Shown here one piece after another: positions 23,910-32,454 of a stretch of 54,035 nucleotides of DNA. Every line of letters begins with the position of its first letter. Position 1 is the first letter of the stretch. Source of the stretch: Primorskyibacter flagellatus (lineage in GTDB: Bacteria > Pseudomonadota > Alphaproteobacteria > Rhodobacterales > Rhodobacteraceae); contig NZ_FWYD01000023.1 in NCBI RefSeq assembly GCF_900176485.1, positions 1-54,035 on the forward strand, given 5' to 3'. The translations under genes and the position numbers were made by a program. The notes under the pieces were generated by a model that saw nothing but the letters and a program-made list of their open reading frames with translations, was not told the DNA's origin and ran no database searches.

Positions 23910-25529
23910 TTATCCCTGAACCGCCCGCAGGGCCACCCCTGCATTGCGCAGCGCCCCCCAAATCCGCGCATCACGGCCATAGACGTCACGACGATACTCC
24001 AACCCGCCCTTCGCCTTGGTGATCGCCGTCCGGTAGATCAAATGGACCGGCACGGGTTCGTCCAGTGTCACGCGCTGTTCCTTGCCGCCGTTCAGTCGGG
24101 AATGGAAAAGCCCCTGCGGATCCGAAGTCTGCTTGGCCAGCAACGCATAGGCAAATTCAAAGGGCTGTTGCAGGCGTATACACCCATGGCTGAACGCACG
24201 CGATTCGCGATCAAACAGGCTTTTTGAAGGGGTGTCGTGCAAATAGATGTTGTATTTGTTCGGGAACATGAACTTCACCAGACCCAATGCGTTGGTGGAA
24301 CTCGGCGGCTGGCGCATCGAGAACGGAAAATTCCGGGCGTTGTAGGCCGAGAAATTCACCGAACCACGGTTGATCTGTCGGCCATTCCGATCGGTGATAA
24401 TCAGATGGCTGACCGCATTGCGGTTGGATTTCAGCTTTGGCAAATATTCCTTGGTCACGATCGAGCGCGGGACGTACCAGCTTGGATTGATGACCATGAA
24501 CTCCATCACGTCGGAAAATTCGGGGCTGCGCCGGTCGCCCTGATCGGCACCAATCACCGAACGCGTTTCAAAGGTCAGTTTGTCGTCATCGTAGATCTTG
24601 GCGGAAAAATCGGTGAGGTTCACCTTGATATGCCGTTCACCCAGGCCTTCGGGTAGGTTTATCCAGCGCTCACGTTCCATCGCCACAATGACAGAGGCCA
24701 GCCGGTCCTCGACATCGCGATTTATCTCCGCCATTGTGACGGCCCCGGCCACACCATCGGCCGACAACCCGTTATCCTGCTGAAATGATTGCACGGCCGC
24801 CTGCATCTGCGCATCAAAACCGGCCTGAGCCGTCCGGCCAAGATATCCCATCAGTATCAACCTATTGCGCAATGCAACCACCGCATTGCCCGTTTGACCG
24901 GGCTTCAAACTGTCGGCGTTCACTTTTGGCCCCCATCCGCCCTGCGCGAGCCGCATTTCAAGCACACGTTTTTCTTTCATCAGGCGCGCATATTCGGGCG
25001 ATTGCGGCGGCAAGGCTTTGAAGAACGCGGCGGGGCTGCTTGTTGTAAGGGCGGCAAGATAAGAAGTTCCATTGCGCAGCGGAACAGTGCGCTTGATCTC
25101 GCTGTCAATGCGCGAAGGGGTTAGAATCCCGGTCTGTATATCACGGGCGAATTGCAAAAAGACCTTACTGAGTTCGACCTCGACGTGACCGCGGGCACGC
25201 GGATCGGTCGCCCCCTGCATCTTGGTCTTCAGCATCGTCGCGTCATAACGGCCCGCAGGTAGCCCGTGGGCGTTCGCCGTCACGACAGCATCCAGCAATG
25301 CCTGTCGCCGCGCCTTGTCGTCAGAGGAGCTTCCGGTCCAGATCGGATCGAAATCGTTGGCCCGATAAAAAGCAGCGATATCAGTGTCCTGCGCAGCAGC
25401 TTCGGCCACTGCCTGTTTGAACGCCGTTACCTGCGCCGTCGCGGCAAAAGGCCATGTCAATGCAAGTATGGTGGCGACCGAGATGACCCGCAGGTGCAGT
25501 TTGAGATTGACCGAAAAACGTTGGCTCAT
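23910..25529 (-). CDS. L,D-transpeptidase (YcbB/LdtD-like)
   Basis: Forms 3-3 cross-links or attaches proteins in peptidoglycan. From ATG 25529 the 539-residue protein has a signal peptide (RVISVATILALTWPFAATAQ), a scaffold domain, a PG_binding_1 domain (about 210-270, GQTGNAVVALRNRLILMGY and VQSFQQDNGLSADGVAG) and a YkuD catalytic domain ending in the active-site motif FSHGCIRLQQP with its Cys. Length and domain order match YcbB-type enzymes. The frame is open to 25592 but the extension precedes the signal peptide. It is divergent from a YcbK-type peptidase, as often seen. Confidence 0.92.
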   Translation of the reverse strand: MSQRFSVNLKLHLRVISVATILALTWPFAATAQVTAFKQAVAEAAAQDTDIAAFYRANDFDPIWTGSSSDDKARRQALLDAVVTANAHGLPAGRYDATMLKTKMQGATDPRARGHVEVELSKVFLQFARDIQTGILTPSRIDSEIKRTVPLRNGTSYLAALTTSSPAAFFKALPPQSPEYARLMKEKRVLEMRLAQGGWGPKVNADSLKPGQTGNAVVALRNRLILMGYLGRTAQAGFDAQMQAAVQSFQQDNGLSADGVAGAVTMAEINRDVEDRLASVIVAMERERWINLPEGLGERHIKVNLTDFSAKIYDDDKLTFETRSVIGADQGDRRSPEFSDVMEFMVINPSWYVPRSIVTKEYLPKLKSNRNAVSHLIITDRNGRQINRGSVNFSAYNARNFPFSMRQPPSSTNALGLVKFMFPNKYNIYLHDTPSKSLFDRESRAFSHGCIRLQQPFEFAYALLAKQTSDPQGLFHSRLNGGKEQRVTLDEPVPVHLIYRTAITKAKGGLEYRRDVYGRDARIWGALRNAGVALRAVQG

Positions 25530-25846
25530 ACGAACCCCCTTACAACAACTGATATCCCCATCTAAACGCATCTCGTCCAAAACTGCCCACAAGTCTATTC
25601 ACAAACGGTAAACTTCTTCCAAACAGACCTTCGTGGTGCAGCCCCGCACCTGTTTGCGGACACATTAGCCACATCTTTACCAATTTCAGCGAAAAATTGC
25701 TCAAATCTCTTGATCCTCTGCCGGACACCGAAAACGGCCTTGGTCGTCGAATCGGAATATGCAATAAGTCAGGCGGGGATGTCACATCACGGCCGTGCAA
25801 CGACACGGGCATCACGAAACCGAGCGACGGGACAGGCGCTAATAAC

Positions 25847-26416
25847 ATGACTGACATACGCACTCGCGGAGTATCGCGGCGGCACCTTCTTGGTGCATTC
25901 GCTGCAACCATGGTCACGGCGACACCAACCTTCAGCAACGCAGCCGGCTTTTTGCGCGGTGCCGGCGACATTCGCCGGATACGCATGTATTCCGGGCGAA
26001 CTGGCGAACGGCTTGATATGATCTATTGGATCGAAGGTGACTATATTGCCGATGCCGTGAAAGAAGTTCACCACTTCATGCGCGACTGGCGCACGAACGA
26101 CGTCAAGCAAATCGATTTGCGCACCATCGACATCATGGCAGCTGCGCATAATCTTATGGATGTCAGCGAACCTTACATGCTGTTGTCCGGTTATCGCAGC
26201 CCTAAAACCAATGCGATGCTGCGCGCGCGCTCGTCGGGTGTCGCGAAAAACTCGCTGCACCTCAAGGGACAGGCTGCGGATCTGCGACTTGGATCGCGTT
26301 CGGTCAGCCAAGTGGCGCGGGCTGCGGCGGCCTGTCATGCAGGCGGCGTGGGGCGTTATTCGAAATCCGATTTCGTGCACATGGACTGTGGTCCTGTGCG
26401 CAGCTGGGGACGTTAA
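25847..26416 (+). CDS. YcbK-like (DUF882) peptidase, Tat-exported
   Basis: A 189-residue periplasmic protein of the M15/DUF882 group. The start at ATG 25847 gives a twin-arginine signal (VSRRHLLGAFAATM). Zinc-site motifs are SGYRSPKTNAML, SLHLKGQAADLRLG (His and Asp) and SDFVHMDCG (His). Family members are predicted peptidoglycan endopeptidases or carboxypeptidases. The neighbour on the opposite strand is an L,D-transpeptidase, supporting a role in wall remodelling. The frame is open to 25697, but upstream residues lack a signal and ribosome site. Confidence 0.88.
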   Translation: MTDIRTRGVSRRHLLGAFAATMVTATPTFSNAAGFLRGAGDIRRIRMYSGRTGERLDMIYWIEGDYIADAVKEVHHFMRDWRTNDVKQIDLRTIDIMAAAHNLMDVSEPYMLLSGYRSPKTNAMLRARSSGVAKNSLHLKGQAADLRLGSRSVSQVARAAAACHAGGVGRYSKSDFVHMDCGPVRSWGR

Positions 26417-26463
26417 GCGACCCAAACGATCAGAAGGACCGAGCGTCCCCTCCTGTTCTGCTA

Positions 26464-26487
26464 GGCACCCTTCAGGGTGCCTTTTTT
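26464..26487 (+). terminator. Rho-independent terminator after the YcbK-like gene
   Basis: GGCACCC-TTCA-GGGTGCC (26464-26481) is a perfect 7-bp stem with a 4-base loop, followed directly by six T residues. It lies 48 bases after the stop codon. Confidence 0.88.
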
Positions 26488-26631
26488 CGTCGAGACCTCC
26501 CGCAGCGGGAGAAAACATCGGCTTGCAGCCAATTTCTCGAAATATCCTGCCTGTACCCATCATGGAAACCCAACCCACGACGAGCGATCAAGTTCCCGGA
26601 ATATTTTGAATTTTGACATGTTATTCAGTAG

Positions 26632-26708
26632 TGGCGCGGTTGACGGGGCTCGAACCCGCGACCCCCGGCGTGACAGGCCGGTACTCTAACCATCTGAGCT
26701 ACAACCGC
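26632..26708 (-). tRNA. tRNA-Asp(GUC), copy 1
   Basis: The 77-nt minus-strand sequence starts GCGGTTG-TA-GCTCAG and ends CAACCGC-G-CCA. The anticodon loop CTGTCAC gives GTC. T-arm GGTTCGAGCCC. It differs from the copy 145 bases away by one base in the T-arm region. Confidence 0.96.
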
Positions 26709-26776
26709 GCATCTGTATCGGATCCCGAACAGAACGTTCGGCTGTGATCCTGACCCTGGTTCAAAATTGGCAGCGG

Positions 26777-26853
26777 TGGCGCGGTTGACGGGACTCGAAC
26801 CCGCGACCCCCGGCGTGACAGGCCGGTACTCTAACCATCTGAGCTACAACCGC
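26777..26853 (-). tRNA. tRNA-Asp(GUC), copy 2
   Basis: Same structure as copy 1 with anticodon GTC and encoded CCA; T-arm GGTTCGAGTCC. The two probably form one minus-strand transcript with this copy upstream, from a promoter to its right. Confidence 0.96.
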
Positions 26854-27152
26854 CCGCTGCACACCCGAACCTTGGGCGTGAGCGGTCTTCTATGGCGCTG
26901 TCTGCCGACCGTCAAGCAGTTTCCGCAGGCTGCACAGCGCATTTTTTCCACTTCGCGGAAATGCGCCTTGCCGATGTCTTAATCCGACGCTTGCGCGAAT
27001 AAAGCCAAGGCGCAGGCTTGGGTAAATCAAAGTGACGCTAAATAGCGACAGTCCCCTGAAAACACAGGCCGTCAAGCATGGGAACCGTTCGCGCACAACC
27101 GACAGAGACGATAGACTCAATTCGTATCGCCTCGATGGCTTGGATTTGACCC
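26854..27152. other. Intergenic region upstream of tRNA-Asp pair and LytTR gene
   Basis: Contains the likely promoters of the tRNA pair (minus) and of the LytTR gene (plus). No operator-like palindrome or RNA gene was recognised. Confidence 0.4.
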
Positions 27153-27992
27153 GTGACAAGAAAAATAGGCAATTTCGAACCGGATATACGTCTCGTCGAC
27201 ATTCTTGGCAGATCTCTCGACGTTCGGCTGGAAGATGTACCTGATTATTTATTGCATCGTAAAACCTTGCTGTTTTACGCGCTGAGCATCGTCGTGTTGC
27301 TGGCAGCCGACCCGTCCAACATCAGCGTCCATTATGCTTTTCCGGTCACTGCCGGGTATTGGGTCGCGGGCTTCGTTGTCTATCTTGCGCTCTATACTCC
27401 GGCACTATTGGTTGTTGCACCGCTGCAAACCAGATTTCCGCGTCTTCTTGTGCCGCTGCCGCTGCTCAGCATTCTGGTGCTGATACCGGCACTTTCTCTG
27501 ACCACGGCGCTTGCCGATTCATTCTCCGGGACAGATCTTCGCATCTTCGCTCCGAAGAGATTCCTGCCACTATTTCTGACCGTTCAAGTGCTGGAGACGG
27601 TGTTCTCCCGCTATGTCCTGCCTGAGGTCATAAGAAAAACGCGTTCGGTGAAGACCCGTGCGTTGGAGGCACAGCCGCGCCACATCGCGGTTGGGCACCA
27701 TCGCCTTCCGATAGATCGCCTCTATCACGTTTGCGCACAGGAACATTTTATCCACATCCAACTGCAAGACACCCATATCCGGCACCGTGCCCGTCTGAGT
27801 GATCTGATTGCCCAGACCGCTCCAGAGGATGGTATTCAGCCGCATCGCTCCTGGTGGGTGTCGCGGAACGCCAAACCACGCCTGGATCGCGAAGGCAGTC
27901 GGCATGTCTTGGTGCTGGAGGACAAGACTGTGGTTCCGGTTGCGCGGACGCGCCTTCGCGAAATTGAAGACTGGTTGGATCGCCGGAGGTGA
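27153..27992 (+). CDS. Membrane-anchored LytTR transcriptional regulator
   Basis: A 279-residue protein (GTG start, weak ribosome site) with about four membrane helices (residues roughly 40-165: LLFYALSIVVLLAAD, YWVAGFVVYLALYTPALLVVA, LLVPLPLLSILVLIPAL, PLFLTVQVLETVF) followed by a cytoplasmic LytTR DNA-binding domain (about 185-275, RLYHVCAQEHFIHIQL, SHWW-like HRSWWVSRNAKP, VPVARTRLREIEDWL). It has no receiver domain, so it is a one-component regulator whose input may come through the membrane. The divergently spaced RND pump genes downstream are a plausible target (inference). Confidence 0.85.
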   Translation: MTRKIGNFEPDIRLVDILGRSLDVRLEDVPDYLLHRKTLLFYALSIVVLLAADPSNISVHYAFPVTAGYWVAGFVVYLALYTPALLVVAPLQTRFPRLLVPLPLLSILVLIPALSLTTALADSFSGTDLRIFAPKRFLPLFLTVQVLETVFSRYVLPEVIRKTRSVKTRALEAQPRHIAVGHHRLPIDRLYHVCAQEHFIHIQLQDTHIRHRARLSDLIAQTAPEDGIQPHRSWWVSRNAKPRLDREGSRHVLVLEDKTVVPVARTRLREIEDWLDRRR

Positions 27993-28143
27993 CGCTCCTC
28001 CCGAGGCACGCTGCCTGACTGCAAGATCATGCGTGGACAGTTCCGTTCAACACGCTTCCCCTTGCGATTGCGCAGCGAGAGTCCGACAATATCCGCGATC
28101 AAGTGCGGCTCGACACAACGTCAGTGCGCAACTGTGGCAAAAT

Positions 28144-28160
28144 AACTGAACCGATCAGTT
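28144..28160. promoter_or_regulatory. Possible operator upstream of the RND efflux operon
   Basis: AACTGA-ACCGA-TCAGTT is a perfect inverted repeat with 6-base arms and a 5-base spacer, 64 bases before the adaptor gene start. AACTGA/TCAGTT half-sites of this size suit a TetR-type repressor, often governing RND pumps, but none is encoded next to it. It could equally relate to the LytTR regulator upstream. Confidence 0.4.
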
Positions 28161-28224
28161 TGCATTTGTCCGACTTTGGCATATTTGTGCAGCGAATCGC
28201 GGAACCACACAAAAGGGACACGCC

Positions 28225-29250
28225 GTGCGCTTTTTTCTTCCATTTCTCGGAGTCCTCGCTCTGGCCGCCTCTTCGCTTGCCGCACAAGAGGTGGTGAAAC
28301 CCGTAAAACTGATAGAGCTACGTTCTGGCCCTGTCGTCCTGCAACGTCAGTTCTTCGGACAGGTGCAGGCACGCCAGACCGTCGACCTAGCGTTTCAGGT
28401 GGGTGGACAGATCGTGGACTTGAACGCCGATGAAGGCAGCAAAAAGGCCAGCGGCGCCCTGATTGCCCGGCTTGATCTGGACGGATACGAACGTGCCCTT
28501 GCGCAGGCCCAAGCGAATTACGACAAAGCCCAGCGAGATGCGGATCGCCTGAAATCGCTGCGTGGTCAGGCCGTATCAGAAGTGCAGGTCCGCGACGCTG
28601 AAACCCAGCTTCAGCTGGCCGACATTGCACTTGCGGGCGCGCAGGACAACCTGGAACATGCCACGCTGCACGCCCCCTTCGATGCCTTGGTGGCGCGGCG
28701 GCTGGTGGCAAATTACACCACTGTGGCAGCCGGTACGCCGGTTGTGCGCCTGCATGACGTTTCGGAAATCCGCGTCGACATCGAAGTGCCGGAGGTCCTG
28801 TTCCGGCAGGCCGGTGCTGGTGGCGGTGTCACATTTGCGGCAGAACTGCCCGGCGACACCACACGCTTTGCGCTCGCCATGCGCGAATTCGAAGCAGAGA
28901 CGTCCTCGGTCGGCCAGACCTACACGATCACCCTCGCCTTCACCGAAAACCCCGGAAACTACGTTCTTCCCGGCGCGTCGGTGACGGTCTATGCCTCGGC
29001 CGAAGGCACCCAACCCGACGGCATCATCCTGCCAGAAACAGCGCTGATCTATGACCCGGCGGGTGCCCCGTCTGTCATGGTCTTCGAGGATGGCAAGGTC
29101 CGCAGCGTCCCGGTTGAGGTGGAGTTGCAGGAAGACGGCCAGTTGCACATGATCGACGGCCCCGAAGGCGGCACGCAGATCGTGCTGACCGGCGCTTCAC
29201 AGCTCACGGATGGTCAATCCGTTCGCCCCTTCACCCGCGTCGGAGAATAA
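28225..29250 (+). CDS. RND efflux periplasmic adaptor subunit
   Basis: A membrane fusion protein linking an RND pump to an outer membrane channel. The 341-residue protein (GTG start) has a signal peptide (MRFFLPFLGVLALAASSLAAQ), a barrel-sandwich half (VDLAFQVGGQIVDLNADEGS), a coiled hairpin (ERALAQAQANYDKAQRDADRLKSL ... VRDAETQLQLADIALAGAQDNLE), the second sandwich half (TLHAPFDALVARRLVANYTTV), a beta-barrel and a membrane-proximal domain. It ends five bases before the pump gene. No outer membrane channel is encoded beside them. Confidence 0.92.
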   Translation: MRFFLPFLGVLALAASSLAAQEVVKPVKLIELRSGPVVLQRQFFGQVQARQTVDLAFQVGGQIVDLNADEGSKKASGALIARLDLDGYERALAQAQANYDKAQRDADRLKSLRGQAVSEVQVRDAETQLQLADIALAGAQDNLEHATLHAPFDALVARRLVANYTTVAAGTPVVRLHDVSEIRVDIEVPEVLFRQAGAGGGVTFAAELPGDTTRFALAMREFEAETSSVGQTYTITLAFTENPGNYVLPGASVTVYASAEGTQPDGIILPETALIYDPAGAPSVMVFEDGKVRSVPVEVELQEDGQLHMIDGPEGGTQIVLTGASQLTDGQSVRPFTRVGE

Positions 29251-29254
29251 GCCC

Positions 29255-32200
29255 ATGTCCATCGCGCGCGCGTCCATCGACAAGGCGCTGATCACCTGGA
29301 TTCTGATGCTGGCATGTTTGCTGGGTGGGATCTGGGGCTTCGCCACCATCGGCCGCCTCGAAGATCCGGCCTTTACGATCAAGAACGCCATCATCTTCAC
29401 ACAATACCCCGGTGCGACCGCTGAACAGGTGGCGCGCGAGGTCACGGAACCCATCGAATCCGAGATCCAGAAGATGGGTGAGATCGACTTTATCACCTCG
29501 TCCAACAAACCTGGCGTCAGCCGCATCTCGGTCAATATCGAATCGACCTATGATGGCACCGAATTGCCGGCGATCTGGACCAAACTGCGCAACCGCGTGG
29601 CGGACTCGCAACGCAGCCTGCCGCCTGAGGCTGGCACACCCATCGTCAACGACAATTTCGGCGACGTATACGGTGTATTCTATGCGGTGACAGCTCCCGG
29701 ATTTTCCGATGCAGAGCGTCACGAAATCGCGGACTACCTGCGGCGCGAGCTTTTGGCGGTGGACGGCGTGGCGGATGTCGCCGTGGCGGGCCTGCCGGAA
29801 GAAGCTGTCTATGTCGATGCCAGCACCTCGATCATCACCAATCTGGGGATCGCACCCAACGCCATCGCGGGTGCGCTGTCGAACACGGACACGCGCACAG
29901 AAGCAGGCAGCGTCACCCAAGGTGGGCAGCAGATCCGCATTCAGGCCCCCGAGGGCACGGAAACCGTCGAGGAAATCGCCAACCTGACCATCGGTGTCGG
30001 CGGCGAGGTCATCGACATGCTGGATCTTGCGACGGTTTCGCGCAGCCGGGTGACAGAGCCCACCGAGATCATCAGATTTCAGGGCCAGGAGGCCTTTACC
30101 CTGGGTGTCGCGGGCAAGGCCGCCTTGAACATCGTCGATGTTGGCAAACGGGTGGATGTGCGTCTGGCCGAAATCATGCGCGACGTGCCGGCAGGGGTCG
30201 AACTGCACCCGGTCTACCAGCAACATGTGGTGGTGGATGAAGCGTCGAACGCCTTTTTGCTGAATCTGGCGATGTCGGTGGGCATCGTCGTCCTGGTGCT
30301 GGCGCTGTTCATGGGGTGGCGCGCGGCTGTGGTTGTGGGCGCAACACTGCTTCTGACCGTTGTCGGCACGATCTTTCTGATGGCGATTTTCGGCATCGAG
30401 ATGGAACGGATCTCGCTTGGTGCGCTGATCATCGCGATGGGCATGCTGGTGGACAACGCCATTGTTGTGGCCGAAGGCATGCAAGGCGACATGGCGCAAG
30501 GCAAGACCGCGCGCGATGCCGCGGAGGATGTCGCCGCCAAGACGCAAACCCCGCTTCTGGGTGCCACGGTGATCGGCATCATGGCCTTTGCAGGGATCGG
30601 CCTGTCACCGGACGCGACGGGCGAATTCCTGTTCTCGCTCTTTGCGGTGATCGGGATTTCGCTTCTGCTGTCCTGGATTCTGGCGATCACCGCAACGCCG
30701 CTTCTGGCGCATTATTTCTTCAAGACCGGCACCGGCGACGCTGGCGACCAATATGGCGGGCCGCTGTTCCGGACCTACCGCGCAGTGCTGTCCGCGGCGC
30801 TGCGCTTGCGCTACCTTGTCATCCTTGCGCTGATCGGCATCACGGTGGTCTGCTATATCGGGTTCGGGCAGGTCAAACAGCAGTTTTTTCCGGACAGCAA
30901 CACGCCGCTCTTCTATGTGCATTACAAACTGCCGCAGGGTGCCAGCATTCACCGTGTGTCCGACGATATGGCGCAGCTTGAGGATTGGCTGGCGGACCGC
31001 GACGAGGTTGTCTCTGTCTCGACCTTCATCGGCGGCGGGGCTACCCGCTTCATGCTGACCTACGCACCAGAGGAAGCCCTTCCGACCTATGGCCACCTGA
31101 TCATTCGCACCGATACGCTGGAACAGATCCCGGACTTGCGCGAAGATCTCGAAGCCTTCGGTCGCAGCACCTTGACCTCCGGGGAATTCCGGACCGAGCG
31201 GCTGGCATTCGGGCCGGGCGGCGGCTCGCCCATCGCGGCACGATTCTCCGGCCCCGATCCGGTCGTGCTGCGCCGTCTGGCACAAGAGGCAACCGCCGTG
31301 CTGACCGAAACCTCCGATCAGTTGCAGGATCTGCGCACCGATTGGCGGGAACGTGAATTGGTGATCGTACCGCGATTCGCTGACGAACGGGCAAAAGCCG
31401 CCGGCGTCAGCCGTGAGGATGTCGCGCAATCGCTGCAACTGGGGTCCGAAGGCATTCGTGTCGGCGTCTACCGCGAACGTGACCGGTTGATCCCGATCGT
31501 TCTGCGCACTGACAGCGCCGCGTCTGAAGGCAGCGCGCATTTGTCGGATCTGCCGGTCTATTCGGCGGCAGCCAAATCCTACATCCCGGTATCACAGATC
31601 ACCAACGGCTTCGCCTGGGAGGCGCAGAATACACTTCTGATGCGTCGTGACCGGGTGGAGACGATCACCGTTCAGGCCGGCGTTCCGGCGGGCGTGAATG
31701 CCGCGACGGTCTTCACCCAGATCCGCAGTGCGGTCGAAGGGATTGAATTGCCCGAAGGCTACAAGATGGAATGGGGTGGCGAGTATGAAAACTCGACCGA
31801 AGCGCAGGCATCGCTGGGCAAGCAATTGCCGCTGTCGTTGATCACCATGGTGCTGATCTCTGTCCTGCTGTTCGGGAAGATCCGTCAGCCGGTTATCATC
31901 TGGCTGCTTGTCCCGATGAGCGTGAACGGCGTGGCGCTGGGTCTGTTGGGCACCGGTCTGCCCTTCTCGTTCACCGCGTTGCTGGGTCTGCTCAGCCTCT
32001 CGGGGATGCTGATCAAGAACGGCATCGTTCTGGTCGAGGAGATTGATCTGGTCCGTGCCGAAGGCGTCGGCTTCCGCAAGGCGATCCTGGACGCCTCCAC
32101 CTCGCGTCTGCGCCCCGTCGTTCTGGCGGCGGCAACGACGATCCTGGGGATGATCCCGCTTCTGTCCGACGCGTTCTTTGCCTCTATGGCGGTGACCATC

Positions 32201-32308
32201 ATGGGCGGGCTGGGATTCGCCTCTGTCCTGACCCTGATCGCGGCACCGGTCTTCTATTACAGCTTCTTTCCGAAAGAACGTCGGGCAGATGCGAAGGCCA
32301 ACGCCTGA
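29255..32308 (+). CDS. RND efflux inner membrane transporter
   Basis: A proton-driven AcrB-type pump of 1017 residues, 12 membrane helices and two large periplasmic loops. ATG 29255 is chosen because GGAG lies upstream and ARASIDKALITWILMLACLL starts the first helix; the open frame to 29210 overlaps the adaptor gene. Helix 4 carries GMLVDNAIVVAEGMQGD: one Asp followed by Asn, where AcrB has two Asp. GGEYENSTEAQASL and LSGMLIKNGIVLVEEIDL mark the second half. The substrate is not predictable. Confidence 0.94.
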   Translation: MSIARASIDKALITWILMLACLLGGIWGFATIGRLEDPAFTIKNAIIFTQYPGATAEQVAREVTEPIESEIQKMGEIDFITSSNKPGVSRISVNIESTYDGTELPAIWTKLRNRVADSQRSLPPEAGTPIVNDNFGDVYGVFYAVTAPGFSDAERHEIADYLRRELLAVDGVADVAVAGLPEEAVYVDASTSIITNLGIAPNAIAGALSNTDTRTEAGSVTQGGQQIRIQAPEGTETVEEIANLTIGVGGEVIDMLDLATVSRSRVTEPTEIIRFQGQEAFTLGVAGKAALNIVDVGKRVDVRLAEIMRDVPAGVELHPVYQQHVVVDEASNAFLLNLAMSVGIVVLVLALFMGWRAAVVVGATLLLTVVGTIFLMAIFGIEMERISLGALIIAMGMLVDNAIVVAEGMQGDMAQGKTARDAAEDVAAKTQTPLLGATVIGIMAFAGIGLSPDATGEFLFSLFAVIGISLLLSWILAITATPLLAHYFFKTGTGDAGDQYGGPLFRTYRAVLSAALRLRYLVILALIGITVVCYIGFGQVKQQFFPDSNTPLFYVHYKLPQGASIHRVSDDMAQLEDWLADRDEVVSVSTFIGGGATRFMLTYAPEEALPTYGHLIIRTDTLEQIPDLREDLEAFGRSTLTSGEFRTERLAFGPGGGSPIAARFSGPDPVVLRRLAQEATAVLTETSDQLQDLRTDWRERELVIVPRFADERAKAAGVSREDVAQSLQLGSEGIRVGVYRERDRLIPIVLRTDSAASEGSAHLSDLPVYSAAAKSYIPVSQITNGFAWEAQNTLLMRRDRVETITVQAGVPAGVNAATVFTQIRSAVEGIELPEGYKMEWGGEYENSTEAQASLGKQLPLSLITMVLISVLLFGKIRQPVIIWLLVPMSVNGVALGLLGTGLPFSFTALLGLLSLSGMLIKNGIVLVEEIDLVRAEGVGFRKAILDASTSRLRPVVLAAATTILGMIPLLSDAFFASMAVTIMGGLGFASVLTLIAAPVFYYSFFPKERRADAKANA

Positions 32309-32321
32309 AAGCAAACACCTC

Positions 32322-32349
32322 GACCCAAAGCGCTCATCCGCTTTGGGTC
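32322..32349 (+). terminator. Strong hairpin after the RND pump gene
   Basis: GACCCAAAGCG-CTCATC-CGCTTTGGGTC is a perfect 11-bp stem with a 6-base loop, 13 bases after the pump stop. There is no following T-run (GTGACAGCTTT), so it may act as a transcript-end stabiliser or a weak terminator. Confidence 0.6.
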
Positions 32350-32454
32350 GTGACAGCTTTCCCAACTCGCAAGCCACCTTGCGGCGATTGCCCTGTTGTG
32401 CCTGTTTGCGGAACGGGCAATCCTGTGGCCTGAAGTCGTGATGGGAGCCACATT

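Noticed and set aside
29231-32377. Several long minus-strand frames opposite the RND pump
   Set aside because: All are antisense to a well-conserved transporter and have the Gln/His/Arg-rich look of shadow frames.
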